64,000 nucleotides of DNA from positions 46,177,216-46,241,215 of the forward strand of contig BTRK01000005.1 in NCBI GenBank assembly GCA_036245805.1, in the 5' to 3' direction. This stretch comes from Pristionchus mayeri. Lineage: Eukaryota; Nematoda; Chromadorea; Rhabditida; Neodiplogasteridae. The position numbers and the translations under genes were made by a program. Shown here piece by piece: positions 1 to 10,837 of the stretch (the first letter of the stretch is position 1; each line of letters starts with the position of its first letter). Under the pieces are notes generated by a model that did not search any database, was not told the origin of the DNA, and worked only from the letters and a program-made list of their open reading frames with translations.

Positions 1-78
1 GGGAAGGGTGACAAATAAAATGCTCCAAGCTGATTACTGAACATACATTTCTGACTTTTCTGACTTTTCCACATTCAG

Positions 79-2198
79 ATCATCTCGATTCCGCTGTCAA
101 GTATGACTGTCCTCATAGTCCTTTCTTCTCGATCACTATCTAGAGTATATGCTCGGTTATTGGTTCTTCTTCTCGTGAGTTCTTATTTAGGGCTTCAATT
201 CTCAGGGAATTCTGAGTCATTCTTGGATATTTTCCAAGAACATCACATGAGCTCATCGGCTATGTACATCTGGAGAAACAAATCTGAAAATAACTCAGAA
301 TTACCAGAAAATTGAAACCCTAATGTTATCATAGGTCGGTGCGTCAACTCTCGACATCTTCCTCCACTACGTCTTCGATCCCTCATTCGACGCTCGAATC
401 GGCTGTATATACATGAGATCGCCGCTCATCAAATTGCCGCTTTCAGCACGGGCATGCGCGGTGAGCACGCGAATTATCCACCATGAACTTTGTGTCGCCG
501 GTCAGAGAGACGAGAGAGCGTGCAAACTGAAGACAACTGAAGACGATTGCTCAACTTTGCACCACACCCTGAGAATACAGTTCGACTCTTAGAGAATCTG
601 TCTCATTTCCAGGCTGTGACCATAAAACAATTTGTAAGATCAGTAGAATAACTCATATTCCAAATAAATCTGTAGATGTTATACATTAGTGTTATTATTT
701 GTGTTCTGGAAAACAAAATTCAGGGAGCGCTTCATTCACTAATAGGACTTGGCGGCCCAATATATTTTGCCTTGCTCCTCTACCGCCATCAGGTAACTCT
801 GATTTTTCGAAAATAATATCAAATTAACCGAAATAGAAACGCTAGAATGTATCTGTAATTCTTGCAAAGCATTGAACGCAATGCAATATTATGGGATAGG
901 CACAGCATTATTTTGTTACAAATACGATTTTCTCCGTCAGTGAACATGTGTTTGGCATTAGCATACAAATAGATTTCCTCCAAAATGTACACACCTAAAG
1001 TTCTTGATGAGTGTAGCTCAGGCATGACATATTTGTTGAGGTCGAAAAATTCAATTTTCGAAATTTGCCAAAATCACGTTCTTACACAATCCTTTTCAGC
1101 TGATAGTGGCATCCGATTCCCGTTTCAAATTGTCCAAACCTGCTTCGTTATCATTCTTGAGCATTGTCTCAATCCCGTACTTTGCATCTGGAGTGGCATT
1201 TTACGTACGAAATAGCCTGCTTACAATCCATGATGCATACCGTTGTAGACAGCATTTGTACCACTAAACGAGATCTACGCAAATACAGAGGTTTGAGGCA
1301 TATTCATGGAATAATTGAAGGCATATCCACCTGAAAAATAACCATGCTTTATGCACATTCTTTCACCGCTCGAATGATCTAAAGAGTAAGCAGAATGAAT
1401 ATCGAGATTTGCTCCGTTCATTGTAACTGGCTAACAACTGGTCAGCAACTGGTTAACAACTGGTTAGCCAGTTAGTGTGTGCGGATCTTAGGCTAACCAG
1501 TTGGTAACCAGTACCTTGACCAGTTGGTAACCAGTGCCCTGACCAGTTGTTGGCGGGTTCCCCAGCAACTGGTTGGGAGAAACCAGAGTTTATACTTCTC
1601 TTCATGTTGCATTGAATTTACTCCCAGATCACTCGCAATATCTTCACAATCCTGAGAAGCGCGAAAAATATCAGTGCGAAAACAAAAACTCTCCATAAAA
1701 TTCTCACCAAGTCTGTGCTGATTCAGGTAAGACATTTTTTATGGACAACAAAACATAACAAAATATTGTATTAGCATATTTCGACAAGAAAGTATTCAGG
1801 GTCTTATGCCCGTCACGCTTATAATTTTACCCTTCGGCTTAGCCCTACAAATCGATTTCGTTTTGAACAACTCTAAGCACCTACTGCACGAGATGGGTTA
1901 GTTTATAGGACACACCATCTTCATTTCATATAGTTTCCAAATATACATTTTTTAGAATTTGAGCTGTTCGATATCGCCTTGGTTATCATGTCGTTCCATG
2001 CCTCGGCGCATGCCTTGGCGTTGTTGTTAACTACGCCGGCATTTCGAGAGAAGGTAAAGGGGGTAATTTTAATTTATGCATCAATTACGGAATAATAATT
2101 TCTGAAAAAAATAGTATTGTTTTCAGATATTGAAGTGTAACAAACTGGCAAAGACCAGTCGCATCAGAGTGCAAAACAACAGCGCTACTGTTCAGTAA
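79..2198 (+). CDS. Serpentine chemoreceptor (SRH/SRI/STR-like), 5' end outside window
   Basis: Seven-transmembrane chemosensory receptor, expected in sensory cilia. Exons read by hand: 79-174 (TM1, IISIPLSS...), 335-460 (ends IKLPLSARACA), 724-792 (GALHSLIGLGGPIYFALLLY), 1100-1204 (TM4), 1628-1726 (third loop, ends KSVLIQ), 1800-1896 (GLMPVTLIILPFG, TM6), 1956-2053 (MSFHASAHALALLL, TM7), 2127-2198 with a TAA stop. Intron phases agree wherever exons were found, and the IQ-GLMP junction and the SFHxxxH TM7 motif are typical of the Str superfamily. The first exon(s) lie before the window. No TM5 exon was found in 1205-1627, where an AACTGGTT repeat array sits. The locus may therefore be a pseudogene, or the exon was missed. 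Exons of 96, 126 and 69 nt match the minus-strand receptor at 7926-10837 exactly in length. Confidence 0.72.
1421..1567. repeat. Inverted array of AACTGGTT motifs
   Basis: About ten copies of AACTGGT(T/C) or its complement ACCAGTT occur in 147 bp. The left half carries the motif in one orientation and the right half in the other, so the block can fold back. It sits where the TM5 exon of the surrounding chemoreceptor is expected. Confidence 0.75.
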
Positions 2199-2714
2199 CT
2201 TCCCGCAAGGCAGTTCAATTGAATTGCATACAATTCAATTCAATTTTGGTATCAAATAAGATATTATATTGTGAGGATGGGATGGTATTCATTAAATATC
2301 ATCTCATATATGCTGCGATCTCATTGATATTATACGTATCTTTTGGTTTTAATGCGTTATAACAATATCTATCTTCCATTGTGTTTATACTACATATTCA
2401 TTGTTTGATTTCGTGTAAGCACTACATTTCAATCAATTTATTACAATTCTCATTAAAAACAATGGGGATTGTGGATTATGCAGGCAGACTACTACAATTG
2501 AATTATTTTGTAACAAAAATATCAAATGGATTGCATTGCATAAAACATACATTTATGTTAAAAAACGTAAATTATTAACGCGAAAATATCGAAGCTTTTT
2601 TCTCCAGAATGGGAATAAGGCGAAGAAAACGATGATCAGAGTTCATTTTCCCGTGTGGAAGATCTGGAAGGAGTAGGGATCACATCTCGAAACAAACTCT
2701 CTTCATTTTACACA

Positions 2715-2835
<121 letters not shown>

Positions 2836-3340
2836 TTACTATTTTAAATCGTAAACCATAAGCACAAAAAATAATATTACAGCGATGCGGAGAATGGAAA
2901 TTGGGTACGACTGTCCATATTTGCTAATAACACGCTGCCTGTCCCGTCATCATAAAGGCGGGGCAGTGAATTATCGTGATAAAATATTATAGACGAAATT
3001 CGATTCTGGTTTCTGTTACACACAATATATTGACTATGGAGTGTTTGGGTTCATTCCAAAGCCCGTATTCAGCAGAATTGTATGAACCGAATCGGGTACT
3101 CATGCAACTTCTCGGTCACCTTTTCTTGCCAGTACAATGAATATGAATTCTAGAACACTCCCACGAGGGAATTAGCGTGGGAAAAATTGAATTAAGAGAC
3201 TTACCGGGAGTGGGACGCGGGAAATATAGGGAATATCGTTAGGGATGGGGGGGGGGGTCAACTAAAATGGGCTCAATTCATCGGACAGTGTTGCTTGTCT
3301 ATCCTGGTATAAGGTGGGATCCCGTCCTCGCTATATCCTC

Positions 3341-3395
3341 GCCGTCGTCGTCGTCGTCGTATTCGTCGTCGTCGTCGTCGTCGTATTCGTCCTCG
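3341..3395. repeat. (TCG)n microsatellite
   Basis: Runs of TCG interrupted twice by TATTCG. It makes false Ser-rich and Arg-rich open frames on the two strands. Confidence 0.95.
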
Positions 3396-3450
3396 CTGGA
3401 ACAACCATTGTGTGTAATCTCGCAGCGGCCAGACCGTCGAGAGGCAAGTA

Positions 3451-3556
3451 CTACAGTTCGTAATTGGGGTCACCGTATATTCATTGCACACACTCTCTAG
3501 AGCGGTCAATGGGCGAGGGAAATGAAGAGACTGTGTTATCAGCTCACGAACTGGAC
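3451..3556. mobile_element. Foldback element, family B (decayed copy)
   Basis: The left end, ACAGTTCGTAATTGGGGTC, pairs imperfectly with the right end (complement of GCTCACGAACTGG). The middle has the family signature CACTCTCTAGAGCGGTC and TTCATT/AATGAAG arms. Compare the better copies at 7236 and 52944. Confidence 0.55.
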
Positions 3557-4520
3557 GGAACAGGGAATGCATTTACACTCCTTTCCGATAAGGATAGAGC
3601 GCCAGACAACGCGCCCCTCGCCCCCCTCTGCGTCTCTTACGTGTTACTGGCTCTTCCACCACTCATTTCCAGCTTGTTTCCTCTCCACTCTCAGTAATAG
3701 AGTTTGAGAAACCTTAGTACCGAGTATTCAAAACCGCGACTGCTTAGAAAGCGCCAGACACCTCTTCGCTCCCTACAGCTATGCGTCTATGTCATCTACT
3801 CTGTGAAATCGTGTCGCCGCCTCCTCATTTCCACTATTTCCTCTTTCCGTTCCATGAATCGTGTACAACTAAACTCGTGCAATTCGCCGCAGCTACTATT
3901 TGCATGTGTTCTACACCCGACTTTCCGAATTTTCACTTCGACTCATTTTGTTCCACTCTGTTCAACGCCTTCCATGTTCCACTCTGCGTCTCTGCCAACG
4001 CCATTCGATAAAGACGCAGAGAGATTGGGAAGAGCCAGTGAGAGAGGGAAAGGGAGATGGAAGAGAGTGAGAGAGTGTGAGAGAGCAAGGGAGAACAGGA
4101 TAGAAAGAGGGGCAGGCGTGAGATCCCTCCCGGAGCAGCAGGAGAGAAAGAAAGGGAGAATGAATGAGAGGATGTAGAGAGAGTGTACGGAAGAGAATGT
4201 TAGTGAGTAGAACAGCGATGGAGAAAAGGAGAGTGAGAACCAAGCAGGTGGTAGAAGGAATGGGAGAGCCCCTTTGGCGCTCCTCGCGCAGGCTGAGATA
4301 ATGCGAGAGAGGGGAGACAGAAAGGTAGATGCTGGAAGGATGCATACAATCGTAGTGACCAACTGAAGGTTGGTAGCTTCCACTCTAGCTCCTAGTGGGA
4401 AGACATTTAAATTTCCATCGAGCTCAATTAAGGGTATACTCGTTCCCAATAATTTTTGTGCATTTTTTCATCAGTAGCTGTACTTCCGATTCAAAAAAAT
4501 GTTTGACTATAGTTGGCTCT

Positions 4521-4528
4521 GTTTGCAG
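4521..4528 (+). promoter_or_regulatory. Splice acceptor 18 bases before the zinc-finger ATG
   Basis: GTTTGCAG ends at 4528 and the ATG is at 4546. In nematodes an acceptor this close upstream of a start usually marks spliced-leader trans-splicing or the end of a 5'UTR intron. No upstream exon was identified. Confidence 0.5.
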
Positions 4529-4545
4529 GTTTTTGACTTTCAAAC

Positions 4546-7483
4546 ATGAGTGGACAGCTCAGCAGCATGGAGAGTATCGACAAATGGAGAATGAAGGTTC
4601 ATAACCATCTTTTAATAAAAAAAAACAGAAAATGAGTAAATATCCGTTAATTAGCATTCATTGTGCGCAAATTGTGTAAAGGCCGTAATAAATTAGCGAT
4701 TCGGAATACAAATACAGGTTATTTAGGCCTTTATGCTCTCTCGCGCCGACCCGCAGATCAGCGGAGTGCTCATCAAGATGCTCGACTGCATGAATACTGT
4801 GGTCAAGGATGGAGTAACCGCACCGGTATGTGATATAACTATATTTTTTTCTCCCACAACAGTCTTGCACATTTATGTTTCTTATTGAGTAATTTAGAAC
4901 AATCTTGAGCAATTTAGCACACGCTACCCGGTCTTATTTTGTGGTGGATAAATATATTGAAATATAATATATTTCTTTTCATCTCCACCGTCGTATCTGA
5001 TGCGTAAGCAACATTTCAGAATCTCGCATATATCCTGGACGGTGTGAATAACGAGCGCGAGAGGGCACAGAAACATGATGAAAAGAAGTTGGCATTTTGG
5101 CAATTTTTTTAAAAAATATGTATTTTTATTTTTGTCAACTTAAAAATGCCGGCGAACATATTTTAGCTATTTCTCCAACCGCATGGCCATTACTGCATTA
5201 CTTTTCTTGGCAGAAATGCATAAATAATGTACGAACGAAAAATATTTCAAGAAACGACCCCCTCCGCGAGATGGTGTACGGAATGACGGATGCTCTGGAG
5301 ACGATGATCAAGTCGATGATTGAGAAGAATAAGGAGGATGCTAAGGAATTGGAAGAATTGAGGGCGTTCAAACAGGTGGGAAATCTGTTATCACTGGAGG
5401 TCCGGAAATTCCACCGTTGAATATTGTCGGTGAATGATGAAACCATGACAGTTAGTTCGAACTACAATGGACAATTTTAGAACAATTGCTTCACATCATT
5501 TTAGGAGCATTCTGAATGCACAACTACTGATAAAGTTGATCGAGAAATCAATGACCCTGAACCCTCGGCTGAACCTGTTCGTCCTCCCAGCTACTCGAAC
5601 GAGCCCGTGTTCCGCTCTGTGAAATTGGAACGATTGGTCAGTATTTTCTTTTGTTTATGTTTATTTCTATATTTTTGAAAATAATGCAAACATTTACTTT
5701 CAGATCGCGCATACCTCCTCCGGCATCTATGACCCGGCAGATTTGAGTGGGCTTCTCAAAGACGAAGAACCTTGGGTGAGATATATTTATTGAATAATGT
5801 GCCATTCAAACTTCTGATCAAGAGAAGTGACATAATGTTATCGGATTATTTATTACAAAAATTGAAATTAATGATTGAAATTTGAAAATTGTAAGGGCTA
5901 ATCTTGCAGGAAAATGCATCTATGGAAGACACAAATGATGTAGAATATGACATGGACGAATCAGTGGGGCAAAACTACGCGGATAATGATGATACTGTGG
6001 CTAGTGGCAGTAGAGTGAGTGATACTTCACAAAAGTTTTCAAAGGCACACCAATTGGATCATAAAAAAATTTCATATAAGAAAGTGATGGAAGAATTTAC
6101 ATCAGTCCCATACAAAACATCTAGGTAGATCAGAAGACAGTGAATCCATATTTCAGGTAACTTCGACGTCTAGACGTCGGCATCATGCTAATCTCCAATC
6201 CACGAGCAGTCAGTCCACCCCAAGTGAGGAACTGGTGAGTAAAACTAAATTAAGAGTATTCAATGGCAATTAATAGTACTTCCTCATAGGATCTTGTAAA
6301 ATAATATAATCAAATATCAACATAGAAAACCGAAAAAAATAATTCGCACTTTTAGCCTTCCGGAAAACGCTCGAGATCTGGTATGAACTGCACGAAAAAC
6401 ATGGACACTGAGGAAAGTATAAACGCCGTGGAGACGAAGAGAATGAGAAGAAGCACATCTAAGGTGATTTTTCAAATTTCTGATCTTTATAAAGGTGAAC
6501 GTACACATTTGGAGAAGGCATAAGCACCGGAACCAATGCATTAATTTTGATTAAACATTTTTAAAAAAATCAGCTCTATATTGTTCACTTGTTCAGGCTG
6601 ATGCGCTCGATCAACTGAATGAAGGAACACACAATGATGCTGGCAGAAATGCTACTCCATCCGTGAGAGTTTTTTTTATAAATTTACACTCCGTGGTTTA
6701 ATCAAGTATTACTGTGCAAGATATACGCACATAAATGCAATAGTTGTTTTTTTCAGGCGCGTAAGTATGTTCGACCCAAGAATTTCCCCTGCACGCTCTG
6801 TCCTCGGGCATTCACCTCCAACAGAGACCTGGTGGCTCACCTAGGCATGCACAATGGTCAGTTGGTCTTCTAAAATAAATGTCGTGGAAAGCAATGCCGA
6901 TCTTCATTCTACATGCTGTCTAGCAGGTCTCCCGATTGGGAGTGCACGCACAATAAGCAAAATATCTCACGAAGCCAACCAAATTCGTTCGTAAGAATAT
7001 GCAATACCATTGTTATCCAGGTGAGCGCCCGTTCCACTGCCCTCACTGCACCTTCACCACCACGCGGGACTCTCTACTCAAGGACCATCTGAGAAATATG
7101 CACTACGAAAAGCCATACAGTTGCACGCGGTGTGACATGAAGTAAGAGAAAATTAATATTTCTGGAATCCTGCGATTTGAGAATTGTTGACACTTGGCTT
7201 GCTCCCTAAATCGACGAAAAGTAATGAGTGCAGACCTAGAGTTCGAGAAACTATGCCACTGTATATTCGTTACACACTCTCTAGACCGGTCGAGCGGTGA
7301 GAGTGTTTAAAATAAAGAGACGAAGGCCCGAATAACGAACTCTAGTGCAGACCTAGTTGTGAATGCGGAGTGAATGAGCAGCAACGTTACTGCGTTTACG
7401 AAAAAACGTATGAAATTGCATTCAGGTTCTTCAAGGCTTTCGAGTTACGCGATCATGAAGGTCACTGTCAAGAAACGGATTAG
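4546..7483 (+). CDS. C2H2 zinc-finger protein, 13 exons, 393 aa
   Basis: Probably a nuclear DNA-binding regulator. Exons: 4546-4596, 4727-4825, 5020-5087, 5252-5375, 5505-5636, 5704-5775, 5910-6014, 6157-6234, 6356-6463, 6597-6662, 6757-6856, 7021-7141, 7426-7483. Every junction is GT-AG, phases agree, and the total is 1182 nt. Residues 1-300 are a helical N-terminus (MSGQLSSMESIDKW..., Glu/Lys-rich near 75-114) followed by an acidic and Ser/Arg-rich linker. The C-terminus has three tandem fingers: C313/C316/H329/H333; C341/C344/H357/H362 after a GERPF linker; and C369/C372/H385 with C389 as a possible fourth ligand (CCHC form), reached through YEKPY. AATAAA occurs at 7586. The last intron (7142-7425) contains a 109-bp foldback element. 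No specific orthologue is recognised. Confidence 0.88.
7236..7344. mobile_element. Foldback MITE, family B, 8-bp target duplication
   Basis: Ends CTAGAGTTCG and CGAACTCTA are inverted. Flanks GTGCAGAC (7228-7235 and 7345-7352) are an exact 8-bp duplication, as for hAT-type transposition. Core CACTCTCTAGACCGGTCGAG is shared with the 52944 copy. It lies in the last intron of the zinc-finger gene. Confidence 0.88.
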
Positions 7484-7925
7484 GATGCCAAACAAGTCCG
7501 ATCGATCGATTCGGAGCTTTGACTTTTCCCTTTCCTATACAACCTTTCCATCTTTCCTCATATCCTTGCAATTTAATGGGCAACAATAAAAACGCATGTA
7601 CCAATTGTATTTCTTTCATTATTTACTAAACGACAAAACATAAGGAAATATGAAGTGGCCTACTGAAAGTCCGACAATTCCACTTCAGAACAATTTTCGG
7701 ATCTTCGCCTCTTAATTCCTCAAGTCTCACACTCTCGCGACTAGACTTTGACATAACAATTTATTAACGAGATAACTAGTTACTAACTACGATTTTGTTA
7801 TTTATTTTTTACGAGTAACTGGCTATTGTTATATTGTAAAGTATACTCGAGAGAGTTCATATAATGAAGAAATCGCAATATCGTTTCTCGAACTTCACTT
7901 CAAAGTTTGCCTTGATATTGCTTCT

Positions 7926-10837
7926 CTATGAAATGGTGAACGCGGAGATGGACGTCGGCCTGGCCACTGTTACTGTCGGCTGCTGCCAATAGCCGAAAAG
8001 TATCTGGAAATGCTATTGTTTGATTTACAAGGTATTTCTAATATGAACTTTGCACAATTTAGAAAAAAAAACTAAAATATAAAATGAATAAGCCTCAAAC
8101 GTGAATAACGGAAGCCGGTCAGATGTTTATGCGGACATGCAACGTGGAACTTTATCTTACGACGCTCAAGGTTTTCCGAAAAGAAGGAGTTGTTAGAATG
8201 AGCGCGAAGCAATGTGTCGAGGCGTGAAATGAAATGGCAATAATGAGCACGTCAAATACATTGACTGCTACAATTAATTTGATTGCGTTTTTTTTTAAAT
8301 TTAACTTTTTAAATTTATTTTATTAAAACAGAAGCTTACGCCATTCGCTACTTTCAGCTGGGAAATAAATAGTTGCAGTGGTTGAAACCACGGTACCAAT
8401 ACCAAATGGAATAATCACAATAAACACTGGGACAAGAGCCTGACAATTCGATGTTTTTTTAAACAAACAATATAAGATAACATTTATATGTGCATACCTG
8501 AACAACAAGAGATCTCGTCAGAACCCTATATAAGCTTCGCGTTTTATCACTGACGTGGTTCACGTCTCGCAGAAGAATGAATGTGTGCCGAGCCACCTGA
8601 CAAATGTTTACATCCTATCTCAAAATAGGTTCTAAAAATGCGCATGAACGATAAAATCACATCTAATTAGTTCCAGAAACTAACTCAAACAATCGATTGT
8701 GGAAGCGAAATAAAGATGAGATAACCAGTTATTGTTTTCATTTGCTACTCCTCACTGACCAATGGGATTGCGACTCCATAGAAAATGGAAATGAAGGCAG
8801 CAAGTGCGAAATAGGGAGGCATCCGATCGAAAGCGAAACAGTCGAGTCGCGCGATGATCGATTGGTCCCAGTCGTCAGAGAGGTGTTGGTGAAAAATCAC
8901 TTTAAAATATGCTTAGCTAATGTTTGCGATATATATTTTCAGTATCAAATTAGTATCAAAATATCCAGATTTCATTGATCTTTAGATGAACACATACATT
9001 TTTATCGTATATAAATATTTACTTTGCTTTATCAGTCTAGTTGTATGGACGGATAATACAACCCTTTTTACAACCTTTTCCGAACTGTACCTCTGTGTAG
9101 TTATACCGGACGTCAGTTGCATAAACGGAACTCGTCTGAAATGCAATGATTTGGGAGCAAATATGGCAGACGAGGAGAATTTTCCGAGAAAAGCACCCAA
9201 ATTTGGTCAAAATGTATCAGTTTTTCAATTGTCCACGTCATCAGTCCGTATTATCTAACCAAATACGATATTCCAAGTCCTGAAGATGGAAAGAAAAGTA
9301 CGGCGGAAACGATAATTTGAGATTTAAGAGAGAACTTGAATGGAGATCCGGGAGGTGCAACGGTCTGAATAGGATGTGATAGTTAATATTTTGGGGGGGC
9401 GGACAAAACCGCAACGGATCGCCGTTTGCGGTAGATTTGTTCAAACAACCTGGGAGTTGTTACATTGTTATCAGCATGCCTTCTACTACATCAGCCTGAT
9501 TAGATTTAGTTCCTTGTGTACTGGAATATATTTGGGTTTCAACATTTGGTGTATATCTAACCATGATTTTCCACTTAAATATCGAATTTTGGACGATGAA
9601 CCCCTATACGCTGATTGAGGGTGAAACGCAAGATCGCCTAATTAGAGGATCTAATCAGGGTGATGTAGTAGAGGGCATACTGATAGCAATGTAACAACTC
9701 CCAGGTTGCTTGATCAAATGTCCAGCGAACGGCGATCCGTTGCGGTTTTGTCCGTTGCGGTTTTGTCCGCCCCCCGATATTTTTTAATTGTTAATTTAAT
9801 ACACGTGTAAATCGACTCAACACACTTATAGTTTCAGCCTTTTCGAGCTTCAAAGGACATTGTTTCGGCGCACTTTTATCTCTAAACTAGGGAACTCTAA
9901 TAATATGTCTTAAAAAATCATCACCTGATGACGATAACAGAAAAGTATGAGATAGAGTTGACCGCCCACAGCTACTGAAGAGTGCAACCAAGCCTGCAGC
10001 AACAGCATCTGGCTTTCCAAATTCAAATTTGATAATACATCTATTATCGATGACGCACGTGGCTTTTGGAGTTATTTAAATGAGGAGTAAAGACTAGGGT
10101 TCTCTTATTGGAAAATACGTGACGAATGTTTGGGTAAGTTTCTAGCGCACTAAATAAAGAAACGCTCATCAGCTTATTGATCCCTTGAAACATATCTGAA
10201 AAGGTGGCACAAATTTTCCAATAAGAGAACCCTAGTAAAGACTAGTGATGCCAAATCGGCCCGCGCTCTCCTCGGTTTACACGCTCTCTCGCCGGTCAGA
10301 CAGAGCGAGAGAGCGTGTGAAAAGAGGAGAGTGCGCGCCGATTTGGAATCACTGGTAAAGACACAATTTCCTACACCACATTGAGCAGCAGAGAATGGAA
10401 GAGGAAGCAACGGGGCAGATCGGTAGATGCACACAACTGGGAAGAGGAAGGACGGATCGAAGACCCACTGGAGCCATCCGTCCACGAAGGCGGCACCCAA
10501 CTATAAAAACAACAAAAATAAGTTAATTAATTAATTGAATTATACGAAATTTCACGAATAAACAATATTTCATACGCAAATTATGGTGTGAGTAGAGTGA
10601 TTGGTTGTGTCAGTCAAATTATTCTTACCAGTAAAAGCATGAGGAGGTGCGCATAGACGAAGGTTATTGATTTCGACTTTTTCATAATGTACACGCATAC
10701 AATTGTCAGCGAGAGGGAAATGAACTGCAAAATCATTGTCGAAATGATTATTTTTAATCAACACTTACCGTCATGAGGTGTCTAATAACAACAAACGAGG
10801 TAGGCGTGAGTTTCGGACGACGACAGAAGGAAGACAT
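7926..10837 (-). CDS. Serpentine chemoreceptor (SRH/SRI/STR-like)
   Basis: Minus-strand seven-TM receptor, tail to tail with the zinc-finger gene. Exons in coding order: 10769-10837 (ATG, MSSFCRRPKL...), 10629-10724 (TM1, FISLSLTIVCVYIM), 10375-10500 (LGAAFVDGWLQWVFDPS, ends SAAQCG), 9925-9993 (AWLHSSVAVGGQLYLILFCY), 9803-9886, about 9260-9334 (TM4, IVSAVLFFPSSGLGISYL), 8760-8899 (loop and TM5, PPYFALAAFISIFYG), 8498-8596 (ends TRSLVVQ), 8340-8439 (ALVPVFIVIIPFGIG, TM6), 8161-8267 (ISFHASTHCFALIL, TM7), 7926-8003 (TAG stop). A small exon near 9117-9170 may link TM4 to the TM5 exon, but its borders and phase are unresolved. Exon lengths 96, 126 and 69 equal those of the receptor at 79-2198, so the two are paralogues. 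Introns carry two foldbacks and a G-ended element. Confidence 0.85.
9393..9776. mobile_element. Foldback element with poly-G/poly-C ends (copy 1)
   Basis: Begins with G7 then CGGACAAAACCGCAACGG and ends with the inverse followed by C-run. Flanks ATATTTT (9386-9392 and 9777-9783) form a 7-bp duplication. The right end has the GCGGTTTTGTCC block duplicated in tandem, as in copy 2 at 48597. It occupies an intron of the minus-strand chemoreceptor. Confidence 0.85.
10096..10233. mobile_element. MITE, family A, 10-bp target duplication
   Basis: Perfect terminal inverted repeats AGGGTTCTCTTATTGGAAAA. Flanking AGTAAAGACT at 10086-10095 and 10234-10243 is an exact 10-bp duplication, in the 9-11 bp range of Mutator-like elements. 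The inner arms carry GTAAGTTTC and TGAAACATA. It lies in a chemoreceptor intron. Confidence 0.9.
10243..10354. mobile_element. Foldback MITE, family C, 8-bp target duplication
   Basis: Arms AGTGATGCCAAATCGGC and its inverse (CGATTTGGAATCACT) flank an ACACGCTCTCTCGC hairpin. GTAAAGAC at 10235-10242 and 10355-10362 is an exact 8-bp duplication. It abuts the family A element at 10096. Confidence 0.88.

Noticed and set aside
3943..4449. 168-aa open frame on minus near a purine-rich tract
   Set aside because: Ser/Leu-rich translation of a GAGA tract, not a protein signature.
8986..9258. 90-aa plus-strand frame over the minus-strand receptor
   Set aside because: Antisense shadow of the receptor's TM4-TM5 region.
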